Positions 12,070-23,700 of a DNA stretch of 64,000 nt are shown one piece after another. The stretch's first letter is position 1. Every line of letters begins with the position of its first letter. Made by a program: the position numbers and the translations under genes. The stretch comes from Sodiomyces alkalinus F11 (taxonomy: Eukaryota; Ascomycota; Sordariomycetes; Glomerellales; Plectosphaerellaceae), in the NCBI RefSeq assembly GCF_003711515.1, contig NW_021167088.1:520351-584350 (forward strand), written 5' to 3'. The notes beneath the pieces were generated by a model. The model did not search any database. It was given only the letters and a program-made list of their open reading frames with translations, and was not told where the DNA came from.

Positions 12070-12700
12070 TTATTGCGGCAGCATGCTCTTAGACTCCTCC
12101 TCGCTGAGGACGATGTCGTGGACGGGGTCTCGCTGGTTCTCAAGGGGGACGTAGTCGCAATCGATGTACGGGGGAAGGAAGATTTCTAAAAGGTGAGAGT
12201 TAGCAAGGTCGTCAGTTGGCAAGGGGTAATTGTCACGCACCTGGGTTCCAAAGATAGCCCTGGCTAGAGGATAGGTAGGAGATCTGCGATACATTATAAG
12301 CTCGAGGAACGGCACTTCACGGAGTGGAGCGACTTTACCAGTTGAGGCGAACCATCCGGATCGCCGATGTTGATCACAGTACACTCCTGCTTGGAGAGCG
12401 CCGTGCCTATACAGAGAATTAGCTTCTAGCCCAACAGCAACAACTCCTGACTAACAAGGTCGGAGGTGTAGAGCTGTCTGTCGGTGCCCACGCTAGACTT
12501 CGGAAGAGGCGCGACATACTCAGAAGACTGGGACGGCGTCCATGGCCCATCTTATGTTTATGGTTAGAAGGCGAGATGCCCACCTGGAGCGAGCTCGAAT
12601 AGGAAGACGAAGAACTGGCGGCAGACTTGGAAGAGCTCCCGCTACCCCGGAAGACGGTAGTCGCGGCAGGAGTTGCCGGAATGGCAATCGACGACGACAT
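12070..12700 (-). CDS. Small fungal protein of unknown function, five exons
   Basis: I do not recognise a named family. Exons traced on the minus strand: 12700-12646, 12550-12456, a third ending at 12339 (start about 12389, uncertain), 12283-12241 and 12185-12070. Together they give about 119 residues. Joined frames produce a coherent peptide with segments TPSQSSEYVAPLP, ECTVINIGDPDGSPQL, GYLWNPEIFLPPYIDCDY and RDPVHDIVLSEEE, ending MLPQ. The compact, Pro/Asp/Trp-rich middle and the acidic C-terminus look conserved rather than random, and four GT..AG introns in phase support a real gene. The exon 2-3 junction is the weak point: the acceptor used keeps frame, but a better AG sits at 12407-12408. 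It is divergent from RPT3, with about 820 bp between the starts. Confidence 0.6.
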
Positions 12701-13521
12701 CGTTTGTGGAGGATGGGAGAGGCGGCAGTGGCAGGAGCTTCAGGGGATACGATAAGGGAACCAAAAAGGCGGAGGGTGGGGGAGCTTGCTGGGACGTTGG
12801 TGGGAGCGAGACGACGGAAGAAAGAAACGAACAAGAGCAGGATGAAGTACGAGAACTCGTCTGCTACCTGAAGGTTGGAAAGAGTCAGACCGAAATGTCG
12901 AAGAAGGGATAGATCCGAATGACAGGAGAGATAATAGATGGTCGTACAGTGCCAGCACTGCCCTACGTGCGGTTGGAGCAGGCAGGCAGCATCAGATCGC
13001 CGGACCGGTACTGGCAAGACCATGGAGTCATCTCACTTTGGCCTCAGACGAAAGGGTTGGTACATGTGGGGGAGGAATTGTTAAAGACATAGACTCAGAA
13101 TTGGTGGTTGTGTCTAACGGACTCCGATGGCGGACGAGCCTAGGCCCAGGATTGCCCCGCCTGTGGCTGTTATCGGCCAATCGGGGGGACATTGGATGCC
13201 TCCATACCTAAGCCGCCGTTGGAGCCACTCGTTTAGGATGGGGCGATATAATGCACGTGACTTTGCATGTGCCGAAGCTACGGAGTACTTTCATGATTAG
13301 CTAAGCTAGCGAGGTATCGGCGTTGCGTTTGCAGTTGACGCCTACAACCTGGAAGCAAACGGCTAAGAACAGCAAGCTCACGAACCTCGTCATATTTGCC
13401 ATCAACAACACTCTCCTACCCACCTCCCACGACGAGACACACGCGTTACCATATCGACCTGAACATTAACCTCGACGTACTCACTTAAGCTTTCCGGTGA
13501 CCAAAGAGATTGATCGACAAA
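12701..13521. other. Divergent promoter region between the small gene and RPT3
   Basis: Shared upstream region of two diverging genes. No motif can be assigned with confidence. I did not find an obvious Rpn4-type proteasome box by eye. A TACGGAGTA motif lies near 13279. Confidence 0.5.
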
Positions 13522-15022
13522 ATGGGCGACATCCTTGTTGATAGCCCGGCAAATCAAGTCCCTCCTCATAAGCGGGTTGCGACATCAACAATTCCCAACA
13601 TCGAGAACTTCGAGGGTATTTCGACAGAGGGTGGTGACGACTATGCGACGCTAAAGAAGCTTCAGAGACAACTGGAGTATATTCATCTGCAGGAGGAGTA
13701 TATCAAGGATGAGCAGAGGTACGCTTCTCGAACCGAACAGGCAAGCCGGCACTACGCGCAGTCTCTGACTAGGTTGGAACAGGAGTCTCAAAAGAGAACT
13801 CGTGCGAGCTCAAGAGGAAATCAAACGTATCCAGAGTGTACCGCTCGTCATCGGCCAATTCATGGAAGCAATCGATCAAAAGTGAGCACTGCTATTGTCT
13901 CCCCTCGGGCTACGCTCCAAGCTCAGAATCGCGTTTAACCACATTTTCTTTTTTTATCACTCTAGTACCGGCATCGTTCAATCCTCTACAGGCAGCAACT
14001 ACGTCGTCCGTATTTTGTCGACACTAGACCGCGAACTTCTCAAGCCTTCTTCCTCCGTCGCTCTTCACCGTCACTCCAATGCGCTCGTCGACATTCTCCC
14101 CCCGGAAGCGGACTCGTCCATTGCTATGCTAGGCGCTGATGAGAAGCCCGACGTGACCTACGCCGACGTTGGTGGACTCGACATGCAAAAGCAGGAGATT
14201 CGTGAAGCCGTCGAGCTGCCGCTCACACACTTCGACCTCTACAAGCAGATCGGCATCGACCCACCCCGTGGCGTGCTGGTATGTCCGAAACCCTCCATCG
14301 TCCCAATCCTAGCATATCTGGCTTCTCTCGTTCTCTTGCTCACAAGGAACTTTTTTTTTTTTTAGCTCTACGGTCCCCCAGGAACAGGCAAGACCATGCT
14401 CGTCAAGGCCGTCGCCAACTCGACCACAGCAAACTTCATCCGCGTCGTCGGCTCCGAGTTCGTCCAGAAATACCTCGGCGAGGGCCCCCGCATGGTTCGC
14501 GACGTCTTCCGCATGGCCCGCGAGAACTCCCCCGCCATCATCTTCATCGACGAAATCGACGCCATCGCCACCAAGCGCTTCGACGCCCAGACCGGCGCCG
14601 ACCGCGAAGTCCAGCGTATCCTCCTCGAGCTCCTCAACCAGATGGACGGCTTCGACCAAACCTCCAACGTCAAGGTCATCATGGCCACCAACCGCGCCGA
14701 CACCCTCGACCCGGCCCTGCTCCGCCCCGGCCGTCTGGACCGCAAGATCGAGTTCCCCTCCCTCCGCGACCGCCGCGAGCGCCGCCTCATCTTCTCCACC
14801 ATCGCCTCCAAGATGAGCCTCGCCCCCGAGGTCGACCTCGACTCCCTCATCGTCCGCAATGACCCCCTCAGCGGCGCCGTTATCGCCGCCATCATGCAGG
14901 AGGCCGGCTTGCGCGCCGTCCGCAAGAACCGATACCAAATCATCCAGAGCGACCTCGAGGATGCCTACTCGAGCCAGGTCAAGGGTACCTCGGATGAGAA
15001 CAAATTTGATTTCTACAAGTAA
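13522..15022 (+). CDS. RPT3: 26S proteasome regulatory ATPase subunit Rpt3 (6B)
   Basis: AAA+ ATPase of the 19S base hexamer that unfolds ubiquitinated proteins and opens the 20S gate. Exons are 13522-13718, 13783-13881, 13966-14278 and 14366-15022, giving 421 residues. An N-terminal coiled coil ([20 protein letters not shown]) is followed by the OB domain ([18 protein letters not shown]) and the AAA module. This carries Walker A GPPGTGKT (opening exon 4), pore loop [10 protein letters not shown], Walker [10 protein letters not shown], sensor MATNRAD and arginine fingers in RPGRLDRK. The C-terminus FDFYK ends in the FYK seen in Rpt3 orthologues (HbYX type). The last exon is markedly GC-rich at third positions. 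The start chosen is MGDIL; an in-frame ATG lies nowhere better upstream. Confidence 0.97.
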
Positions 15023-16244
15023 ATTAAAAAGGGTGGGGCCGTCGGCCGGGGCATTCGTTCGCGGTTTGCGTGTTTTCTCGACGTCTTGCGCGGAAGGAGT
15101 GGTTAGACAGGTCCAAGGGCGCGTTCTTTTGGTGTTGACGGTCGAGAAGCCGGGGGTGTAATCAGATACTTTGCCCATTTGGAAGGCAGGGCCCGGCTTG
15201 CGGTAGTAGGGAGACTGAATGGGGCATACGTGGGTGGTTGATTCCATAGAACGCGGGGATCAGGCCTCAAGGCGTGAACTTCGATGTTATTGTACAATAC
15301 CACATTACTTGGTCACTCGAGATATTTGGATCCAAGTCCAGCTTCAAGTTGCACACGACACCAGAAGAACATAGCAGAAATGCCTTGCTATGTGGTGAAA
15401 CTTGAAATCAAGATTTTGGTATCAGGGAGATGCATGATTCATTGCGTGTGCATTGTGTCTATAAGCTGCTGTCCTAAGAAAAGAAGCAAAAGTCCAAGAC
15501 CAGCCTTGCCAGGCCTGACCCATGCCAGGGTCAACCACAACGCCGAGGCCATTCTATCTATCTTTTGTCCCCTCCCTTTTTGTTTCCTTCTGCCATGTCG
15601 TCCATCCATGTTGCCTTGCTCCCGACCGGTTCGGGCTAGGAAATGTAACAGGCGTCAAGTCATGAAAATGACCAGTGCATAAATAAGGCTTGAGAAGAAG
15701 CAAGTAAAGAAAAGAAAGCCAACGCCGACCTCGCTGATGCAACCGTTTGAACTCCCATTGCGCGTTCCATCCCGTTCCACAAAAGAACCGACGGTGCGCT
15801 CATCTTTCAGAAATAACGGTCCTCCGCGGGTATATCCTCCACCGCAAACTCCAGGTTCGCGTCTCTACATTCTTGTGTTTCGTGTTTCGTGTCACCCTCG
15901 TCCTTCCCCCTTCTTCACGCAGTCGACCATGCAACAAACAGTCGACTTCTCTCTATCCTGAGCCGGCGCGCAGTGGAGATAAAGGTAAACGTATTACGAA
16001 TTAGTATTACCCGGTTCCCCTTTTGGGCCGTGGCCGCTCTCATGGGGCCGAGACCGTGTCGACAGATGCCCGGACATATGTGTCGCCAAGGACTGAAGAG
16101 CGGACCGCTGTTCAGCCAGCAGAAAGGGGCGAGGCCATAAGGAGCTCGGCGTCGACGGCCGTGTCACGCGAGCTGTTTGATGCTTGGAAAAAACATATAC
16201 AGTACAAACTCCGGCCCATCTTTGGGCGACGAGAGTCTTGGGGA
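15023..16244. other. Convergent intergenic region
   Basis: Between the 3' ends of RPT3 (+) and LST7 (-). Short open frames without similarity. Presumed 3' UTRs and terminators. Confidence 0.5.
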
Positions 16245-17747
16245 TCAGGCGTCCAGCCGAACACTGAGCTCCATCAGCAGCCAGACGAACTTCTCGTGCA
16301 GTTGGACGAAGAAGTCTGGTAGGCCGACGAGTTCGGCCAAGCCTCTGGACTTGAGAGACAGCGGGCCACCGCCGGTGCCCATGCGACGAGTGAGGGCGCT
16401 CCCGCCCGTGAGGAAGCTGCTGCCGCTGCCGTGGTCACGGCCACCATAACCTCCTTCTGCGCGATTCTTCTCGCGGTCTTGCGATTGACGTTGCGAAGAT
16501 TGTGTAGGTCCGCCAAAATATCCACCTCCAGCCGTGACGGGGCTAGCCTCGGCAGCCTTCTCGGCCTCGGCCTCCGCAAGCTTCTGAATCCAGGACGCCA
16601 TTTCACGAAAGGCGGTTGCGATGAAACCGAAGAGCTTCATGAACAACCGCTCCTTGTGCGTACTCAATGCCAGGAAGGCATACACGCGTTTGTGGCCACG
16701 GGCATGGACGTCAGGAATGCGGAAGATGTAGGCAATAGTGTAGCCAGTCTGAGGGTCACCAAAAAAGATGGGGCCCCCTGAAGCTGCAGCGCCGGCGCTA
16801 TGAGTGGTAACAAAGGGTTGGGACGTCGCATTCGGAGGAGCCTGGGGATGGATGACGTTGCTGGCTCCACCGGAACCGGTATGCGGGGTCCGGGGCAGGG
16901 TTTCGAAGGAGAGGGCTCGGAGACAAGAGGCGCGTACGACGGAGAAAGAATTCGGGACTAGGGGCTCGTGGGTCGACGTGTAATTCATGTAATGCGTATG
17001 GCCCCGGAGACTGCGAGTCGTCGATGATATGCTCGATCGAGTCGTGCTTGAGCAGGGGGTTCTTCGAGGGGGGTGGCTGGGTTGACCTTCGCCATCGGTA
17101 TCGCTCGCGGAGGAGGCCTGGGAGGGCGGAGGCGACGTGCCTTCTTCGCCAGAATTATATACCTGAGCCCAGGGGAAACGAGTGCGCAGAGTAGGCCCGC
17201 GGTCCTCGTTTGCACTGATGTCCTGTGGGATGGTCATGGCGCAGTTCTCACAAGGGCTTGCGCGTTTGGTGACGAGATCGTCATAGGTCCTTCGGAAGTT
17301 GCTCGAGTTGCGGCGGGATTGGGATTGATCGGCCGTGTGGTTGGGACTATCTGGTGGGGTGTCGATGGGAGTTGCTGGGGAGCGGTCAGATGCATTGGGG
17401 ACGGATGTCTGTACTGATATGTGGGCTTCTTTGTCCGATGCAGAACGAAGGCCATTGAGCTTCAGACTGCCGAGCGTATCGGTTATTCCAACCGTGCGGC
17501 GATCTTTAACATCGGCAACATCGGCAACATCGGCGTCATCGAAACATATAGAGCAGGGTTGAGGTAGGCCCTCGGTGACCATCAGTGGAGTCGGGCCGTG
17601 AATGTCGCAATAGTGAGCGAGACATATCTGAAGGAACGGAGTTAGCATGGCCGATGGCAATGGATGAGAATCCCGGCGAACTGGGTCATCGAAGTTAGAA
17701 GCATGAGAGAAGGGCGCCCATGTACCCTCGAGCACCGGAAGCCTCAT
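16245..17747 (-). CDS. LST7: Folliculin/LST7-like protein
   Basis: Folliculin homologue. The Lst4-Lst7 complex is a GTPase-activating protein for Rag-type GTPases at the vacuole in amino-acid signalling to TORC1. The frame is a single uninterrupted 500 codons. The N-terminal longin-type region shows LAHYCDIHGPTPLMVTEGLP and Cys-x2-Cys motifs (CSICFDD, CENC). It resumes after a Ser/Pro-rich linker with YMNYTSTHEPLVPNSFSVVR, then GPIFFGDPQTGYTIAYIFRI and ARGHKRVYAFLALS. The C-terminal part is Gly/Ser-rich and ends LLMELSVRLDA. It is shorter than human FLCN, so a full C-terminal DENN domain is not evident. The first ~35 residues (before LTPFLQICLAHYC) look unlike the family; the true first exon may be upstream, joined at an AG before ATATGTCTCG. 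A 9-nt repeat near 17506-17540 encodes Asp-Val-Ala units. Confidence 0.82.
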   Translation of the reverse strand: MRLPVLEGTWAPFSHASNFDDPVRRDSHPLPSAMLTPFLQICLAHYCDIHGPTPLMVTEGLPQPCSICFDDADVADVADVKDRRTVGITDTLGSLKLNGLRSASDKEAHISVQTSVPNASDRSPATPIDTPPDSPNHTADQSQSRRNSSNFRRTYDDLVTKRASPCENCAMTIPQDISANEDRGPTLRTRFPWAQVYNSGEEGTSPPPSQASSASDTDGEGQPSHPPRRTPCSSTTRSSISSTTRSLRGHTHYMNYTSTHEPLVPNSFSVVRASCLRALSFETLPRTPHTGSGGASNVIHPQAPPNATSQPFVTTHSAGAAASGGPIFFGDPQTGYTIAYIFRIPDVHARGHKRVYAFLALSTHKERLFMKLFGFIATAFREMASWIQKLAEAEAEKAAEASPVTAGGGYFGGPTQSSQRQSQDREKNRAEGGYGGRDHGSGSSFLTGGSALTRRMGTGGGPLSLKSRGLAELVGLPDFFVQLHEKFVWLLMELSVRLDA

Positions 17748-20700
17748 GGCTAACGATAAACTAGAGTAAAAGCATGAGGAACACCAAAAAGCATGGATGA
17801 TATAAAAGGGAAGATGAAAAAAAGGGGGAAATCAGGGAAGGTAAGGATAACATGTCTCAAAGGACTATGGTCAGAACTTGAATGCAATGAATTCGGGTGA
17901 TTAAAGAGAGGCCATTCTTTGCTTTTTCTTGGCCTGGCTCCCTCGAACACACTCCCCTCGGGCCATCAAAGGCTCTGACGGCATGACGGGACGGGACACG
18001 GAAATTCCGGCTAGGGGGTGATGGAATTGTTGGACATCACCGGCCAAGGGAGAAATGATGGAGGGTGCAAGTAAAGCAAGGTCATTCATCGACCCATGTC
18101 TGTACCACAGTGCCAGGTGTTGTAGCATAGAACTCATGGGCAGCCATGGACGGACAACCAAAATAGCTGAATGTCTGTGACCGACGTTGCTGATAGGGCA
18201 TGTCCGAGAGAGATTATGCGACAAGAATGCTCCCTTCATGAACCATGGTACCGTACCATGGAACGAGCGGGTAAATACAAGAACAGAAGTGTTGTTGGAA
18301 GTACATCAGAAGGAGGGTAAGGTAGGCAAGTTCGCATAAAGCGACAGGGGAGCAGCTGGTGTCGATCCTGATTTTGACATGCAGAGATAGGACTTCTCCA
18401 TGGGATATTGAAGACATTGGGCACATGGCAGGGAAAGCGGTGTGAGGCGGTGAGAAGTCGCACTTCCAGAAGCCCAATGACAGTGTTTTGCGTTATTGTT
18501 TGAGGAGACAGGCGATGGAATGCTGACGGAAGATCAAGGTAGTAATCCGGGATTTTGGGGGAAGGAGGGAGGGGGACGCACTTGCGCAGAAGATAAGAAA
18601 TGCAAGACAACAAGAAGCAGATTCGGGAAGCAAGGGATGTGGTTCGGAGGGAAGGAAAAGAAGAAAACAAGTTATGACCCCAAAATAGGAACTCCTGGAA
18701 AGATCAATGGTTTTAACTTACTATCGCTGTCATGACGTATGAAGAATCCGCCAAAGGTCGCAAGGGGTTCTTTGGACTCGGATGCGCGCCTGGTGATATT
18801 TTCGTATTTGCCTCACTTATCATTTGATGGAGAGCGAGGGGGTTTGGTTTGCCAAGGGATAGTCTGGCAAAACAAACCGCAACTGAGGTGAATATAAGGT
18901 AGGTAGGTCGCGAGTGGACGAATGGGTAGGGTGAAGAAAAGAAAAAAGAACGCGGTGGGCTTAATTTGTGGTGGATGATGGAGGTGAACTTTGATAAAGG
19001 AAAGTACGAAGAGCAGGTAGATGGATCAACAAGTTAAAAAGGGGAAAGGGAAGAAAAAAAGAGAGAAGGGTATTATCTGGAAGCGCTTGCTGTTTGTTAA
19101 TAGAAAAGAAGAAAGAAGAGGGAAAAAAGGCGGAGGTGTTCAAAAAGAGGACACCAAGACGACGAATTCATGCACTTCGGTTCGTGTGCCGATGGTTGTT
19201 CGCGGCTTTTTGTTGTTGGTTTCATGGGTGTCCCTTCGGATGGGAAGGTTTGTTGGTACGAGACGAAAGCTGCCCTCCTTCTATTTCCCACCCCTCCCCC
19301 CCTTCTCCTTCCAATCCCCGATCCCCCCAATTCCATCTCCGGCAATTCCTCGTGGGGTGCGACTGCCACTTATCCAAACTGCCAAATGCAGCAGTCAGCG
19401 AAAGTGGAGCCAGCGTTCGACACCCATGACGGCGTGCAACCTTGGAAGGGCCTTGGAAGCTACGGAGCTAAAATAAAGAAAAAAGGCCTGGAGTCTAGAC
19501 TCGAAAAGACAAGACGTTGTATCCGTAGTACTTCGTGCGTCGTACCGCCATGCCATGTCAGAGCCATTTAGGTAAAGTCGCACTATTCCGTACCTACAAT
19601 GTACCCTTACCTCCGAGATGGCAGGGTATCTTATCCGCCTCTCCGAACTCCGTACCAAATAATTCTCTGAGGACGAGGACAAGTGCCAGGGTATGTTCAA
19701 GCAATGACGAATATTTTCGTGCATCTAGGGGGTTTCACGGTGGGGGGTACCGAAGACAGACCAAGTGCCCTTATTCAACGGTCGCTACTCAGTACCGAGT
19801 ACGAGCCCGTTGCTCTACCTGCCATGTGTATTCGTACAACGTACTTCGTACATACAACGTACCTGACGAAGTAAAATCACCATCACTGCAAGGTAGAATG
19901 AATGCACCTTGTCAGCAACCCGCTCTTCGGCTCAGATCCCCCATGCAGGTCAAGTCAGGCCACTGCTTCATCGTGGACCGGGGGAAGGCTTGATCGAGAG
20001 CCAGGAAGGGGAGTTGGCCGATATCAGTCCCGCACCCGGCAAGCCCCGGCACTATGAAATGCCTTTGGTCCCATTCCGCAGCCAACGTTGAACGTTGGAA
20101 TCGCTTTTAGTTCGCTAGAGGGGACGCTTGGTTGTAACTAAGTAGGCCTGCCATGGTTTAGCGTCTCTCTAAGGCGCCTAAGGTACGTAGGCTTCGTAAT
20201 TAGCGTGCGGAGTATTATTCATCAAATTCCTTACCTTTGATTTAAGCCGAGCTAAGTGTACCCGTACTGAGTAGAAGCCCCAATCTTGCCGAGTCGTTCC
20301 CGGCATAATTACACATCAACCGCGGCATATAGAACATCAGTGCCATACACAAGAACAAGAGACTGAAATGACGCGTATATAAGGTAGAGAGAAGACGATG
20401 GACAAGAGGCGCACATACAAAGCAGCGCGGGAAACAGCGCGGAGAACCCACGAGTCTGGGACGAGTTTGGGATTCGGATTGTGATTGGAATCCCCTTGCC
20501 TCTCACTGGTTCCGAGTGTCCCGTCTAGCTTGGCCCAAGTCGGCATAATCGACCCTAATAGGCTGTCTGGGAGAGGAGAGCACGTTACGAATATAGGTGG
20601 ACCCACCCCCGTCATTACATAGGCACGGCATGTTGATCGATGGCCCCTGGCCTACCGGCCTTCTCTAACAGAACAGGGGTGCTGGAAGGGGCACAGACAA

Positions 20701-23700
20701 CCCGCCATTCGCAACGCCTTCACGCCCTTCACACGTGGATATCCTGACAATAACCTTTTTAGCCGTTAATAAGCCAAGCCACCATCATTTCCCTTCTTGA
20801 TTCCTTCTGGCACGGGCTTGTCAGACACGTGCGTGTCCCAGCAATCAGGGGCTTATGACGAACAGGGGGCCTTACCTGACCATCACTCCATCAGCTGCTG
20901 TTCTTCTGGGCGTACGTGTATCTTAAGATCAGCGCTCCCAAATCAACGAATACATACAACGTATGTACGAAGCACGTGAACAGCCACGATGTCTGTGGAT
21001 ATTGACAGGCCAATTCCATTACACGTATCCGTGGGTAATTACTCGGTTGCAGGACATGTTCTGTGCGTGTAAAGGAAATGACTTGATGTCTGATTCCTGT
21101 TCCGACGGGCAACGGTAGATATGTACATATGTCGAGTCCTGTAGGTTTAACGTTATCTCCCGCTCAGCCTCGAATGAGAGATGGGGCTGGCGTGAAAGAT
21201 GGAGATAACAGCACCGGTGATTGGGCTCAATCCAATTCCAGATTAGAGTGTCGTCATCTCATTTCATGTGGTGGTCAATGCCATCTATATACGTTCATGG
21301 CAGCACGAACCACAATCCACTGCTGTGTACGGTACATGTGAGCATAAAGAAAAAAATTGATTAGTATAGCATTAATAGTATACATGGCGATAATGACACT
21401 CAATGATAAGAATAGAACACGGTTTAGTTGGTGATGTATCGGTAGCTGTATATACGAAGTAATAATAGGTGGTGGTTAGGTGTAACTACCTACGGCCGTT
21501 TGACTGACTCGTTACCTAAGGTACAGGTGTCCGTAGACTGTCAAATCATCGTTGGTTCTGTCTCCGTACCGAGTACCTATGGATGCATAATACGACACGC
21601 CTCCTTGCACAGGACATTCGAGAACTTTTCTACGCTACTTTTAATGGAGCAGATGAGCAGCGCCCACATCATCTCGGCGAGAGTCCAAATTTGGATCCCA
21701 AATTTAGATTCCGAACACCTCCTTCCCGTCGCCCCTGTGCGACATGTTACAACATACATTTCACTTCCCACTGCGTTCCCAGCACACACAGAGGTGATGG
21801 ATATAATTACTTCATTGCGTACGTTGTATGTTGTACGTTGTATGTACGACATGGATACTAGCTACATGACGTACGTACATTCGGAAGCACGAAAGTGAGA
21901 ACAATCGTCAATACCTTGTTTGTACTTTGTCCAGGAGTTCTGTGGTTCTCTGCAGAAAAAACGAGATATCTTTCTTATACCTCAACATGAAAATAATGAA
22001 ACTTTGTCGAGACCCCGATAAGTGCCGGTCTCGAAGCCCTCTCTTTCCGACCCCTACACCGTAATCTACCTCGACAGCCGGGACCCTTCGATCTACAGTC
22101 CGGTCACCTGTTCTAGATACACATCGCGAGAGGCTCTCGGATTGATCGACGCGCCGGTGAAAGCTAGCGGGCGGGACGGCTTTTCCCAACTTGTCATGTC
22201 CTTCCTATTCGACCTATTTCGGCCGTCATCTCGTGGCATCAGGGATTTGGCGCCTTTCATGTGCCTCACCGCTGAAACGGTATCTTTTGACCTCCCGCCC
22301 GTGCGGCAGCATGGAGAGGCCCGGTCGGAACTACCTATTAGGATTCTGCTCTTCATGGATATATCCTAGCAACCCTACAGATTTGCCTTCTTTTTCCCCC
22401 CCACATGCGGTCTTCTGCTCCCAGAAATTGGCTTCTTTTCCAACCAGGGTACACCCTTATCTTTGAAGCAACCCCAATGTTCCTCTCACTTCTTCACCAC
22501 GAGGCTAGCACACGTGGTCACGATCTTTTTTCTTGTCCGGGCTGTTCTTTTTTTCCCCTTAGGCCGTCTCCCAAATCTAATCCTGCTGCGACCTTGGTGC
22601 TTCCTCGGTCCCATGTTGGTCTCTTCTCGTCCGCCTCGGCGCTTTTCTGTATCGTTTGACCGAGAACTCACCGGATCATTCAATCGTCGGGCACGGGCAG
22701 TGTGCTCCGTGCTTGCATTCTCATTTCGACTCGCTTCTTATTAGCGAGGCGGTGCAGCCGGAGATTCCACCAAGAAGCCCTTCGACTCCGGAGACCATAA
22801 CTCCTTTCAACTCGCAATCCTTCTTCTCATCTGTAGGTATTAGGCGCTTCCCCAAAGTGGAGCGGGATATTCCGGGAGTAAGTTACGCGACCGGATCCTC
22901 CTGGTCAACGTCCAAGCAGAACCTGGTGTTGAGATTCCTACATTCGTCAAGGAACAATTCCTTTGTCATGGACAGGCCATGTAAGCTAAGGTAGGCAGGT
23001 ATGGATAGTTAGGTAAGTTAAAACTCGCAGCAAACCCCGAGGTAGGTAAAGTATGTGCATGTAACTGTATGTACGTAAGGTGTTAGCTGGACGAAGAACT
23101 ACCGATAACTGGTTTTACCTCCACCTTCTCCAGTTCCCCGTCCATCCAACAGCTGCATGAAGACTTGTTCTGTTCCTGTTCCGCAGACTCGGTGTAAATC
23201 ACATGTTGTCATTCCCAACGGTCCGACGAGCCATATCCTTTTCCCCTCCCCTCTCCGGTCTCGGTGTGGGCTCTGACGAATTGATGATCTGTGATAGGGG
23301 CTTATCCACGTCAACTCTACTTCCGGCCGCCTATTCGAGCAACTTCGGCCGCAGTTTTCCCGCTGAATCACATGCATATGTATGTTATCCCATGTTCCGT
23401 CACCATCAAATCCATCGCAAATGGTCTCTTCTTGGCCGACACCGCTGCATATACCGTACGAACGAATATAGGTACTTCAACCCAGGGGTCGAAAGAATTA
23501 GGTAGGGCTGTTTATCGTTGGTCTGCATCCCCGGCACCTGCATCTCGCTTAACATCCTGCTGCACGTTTCATCTGAAGAATTCAAAACCCCCTACGATCA
23601 TACCGATAATCCTTCGTACAACGTACAACGTACAGACCAGAGTACATAATTACCCCACTACCAAACGTGTTGACAGCCTTGCAGAGACCGGAAAACCCCG

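Noticed and set aside
14309..15247. 312-codon minus frame opposite RPT3 exon 4
   Set aside because: Shadow of a highly GC-biased, strongly conserved exon. Repetitive Asp/Gly/Glu/Val composition typical of antisense artefacts.
9782..18239. A co-regulated cluster of cell-cycle or proteolysis genes (Mis14, small protein, RPT3, LST7)
   Set aside because: Orientations alternate, functions are unrelated and no shared upstream motif was seen.
22380..22994. CT-rich leader-like sequence followed by a 112-codon frame
   Set aside because: The frame lacks a convincing ATG, conserved motifs and introns. Composition alone does not support a gene.
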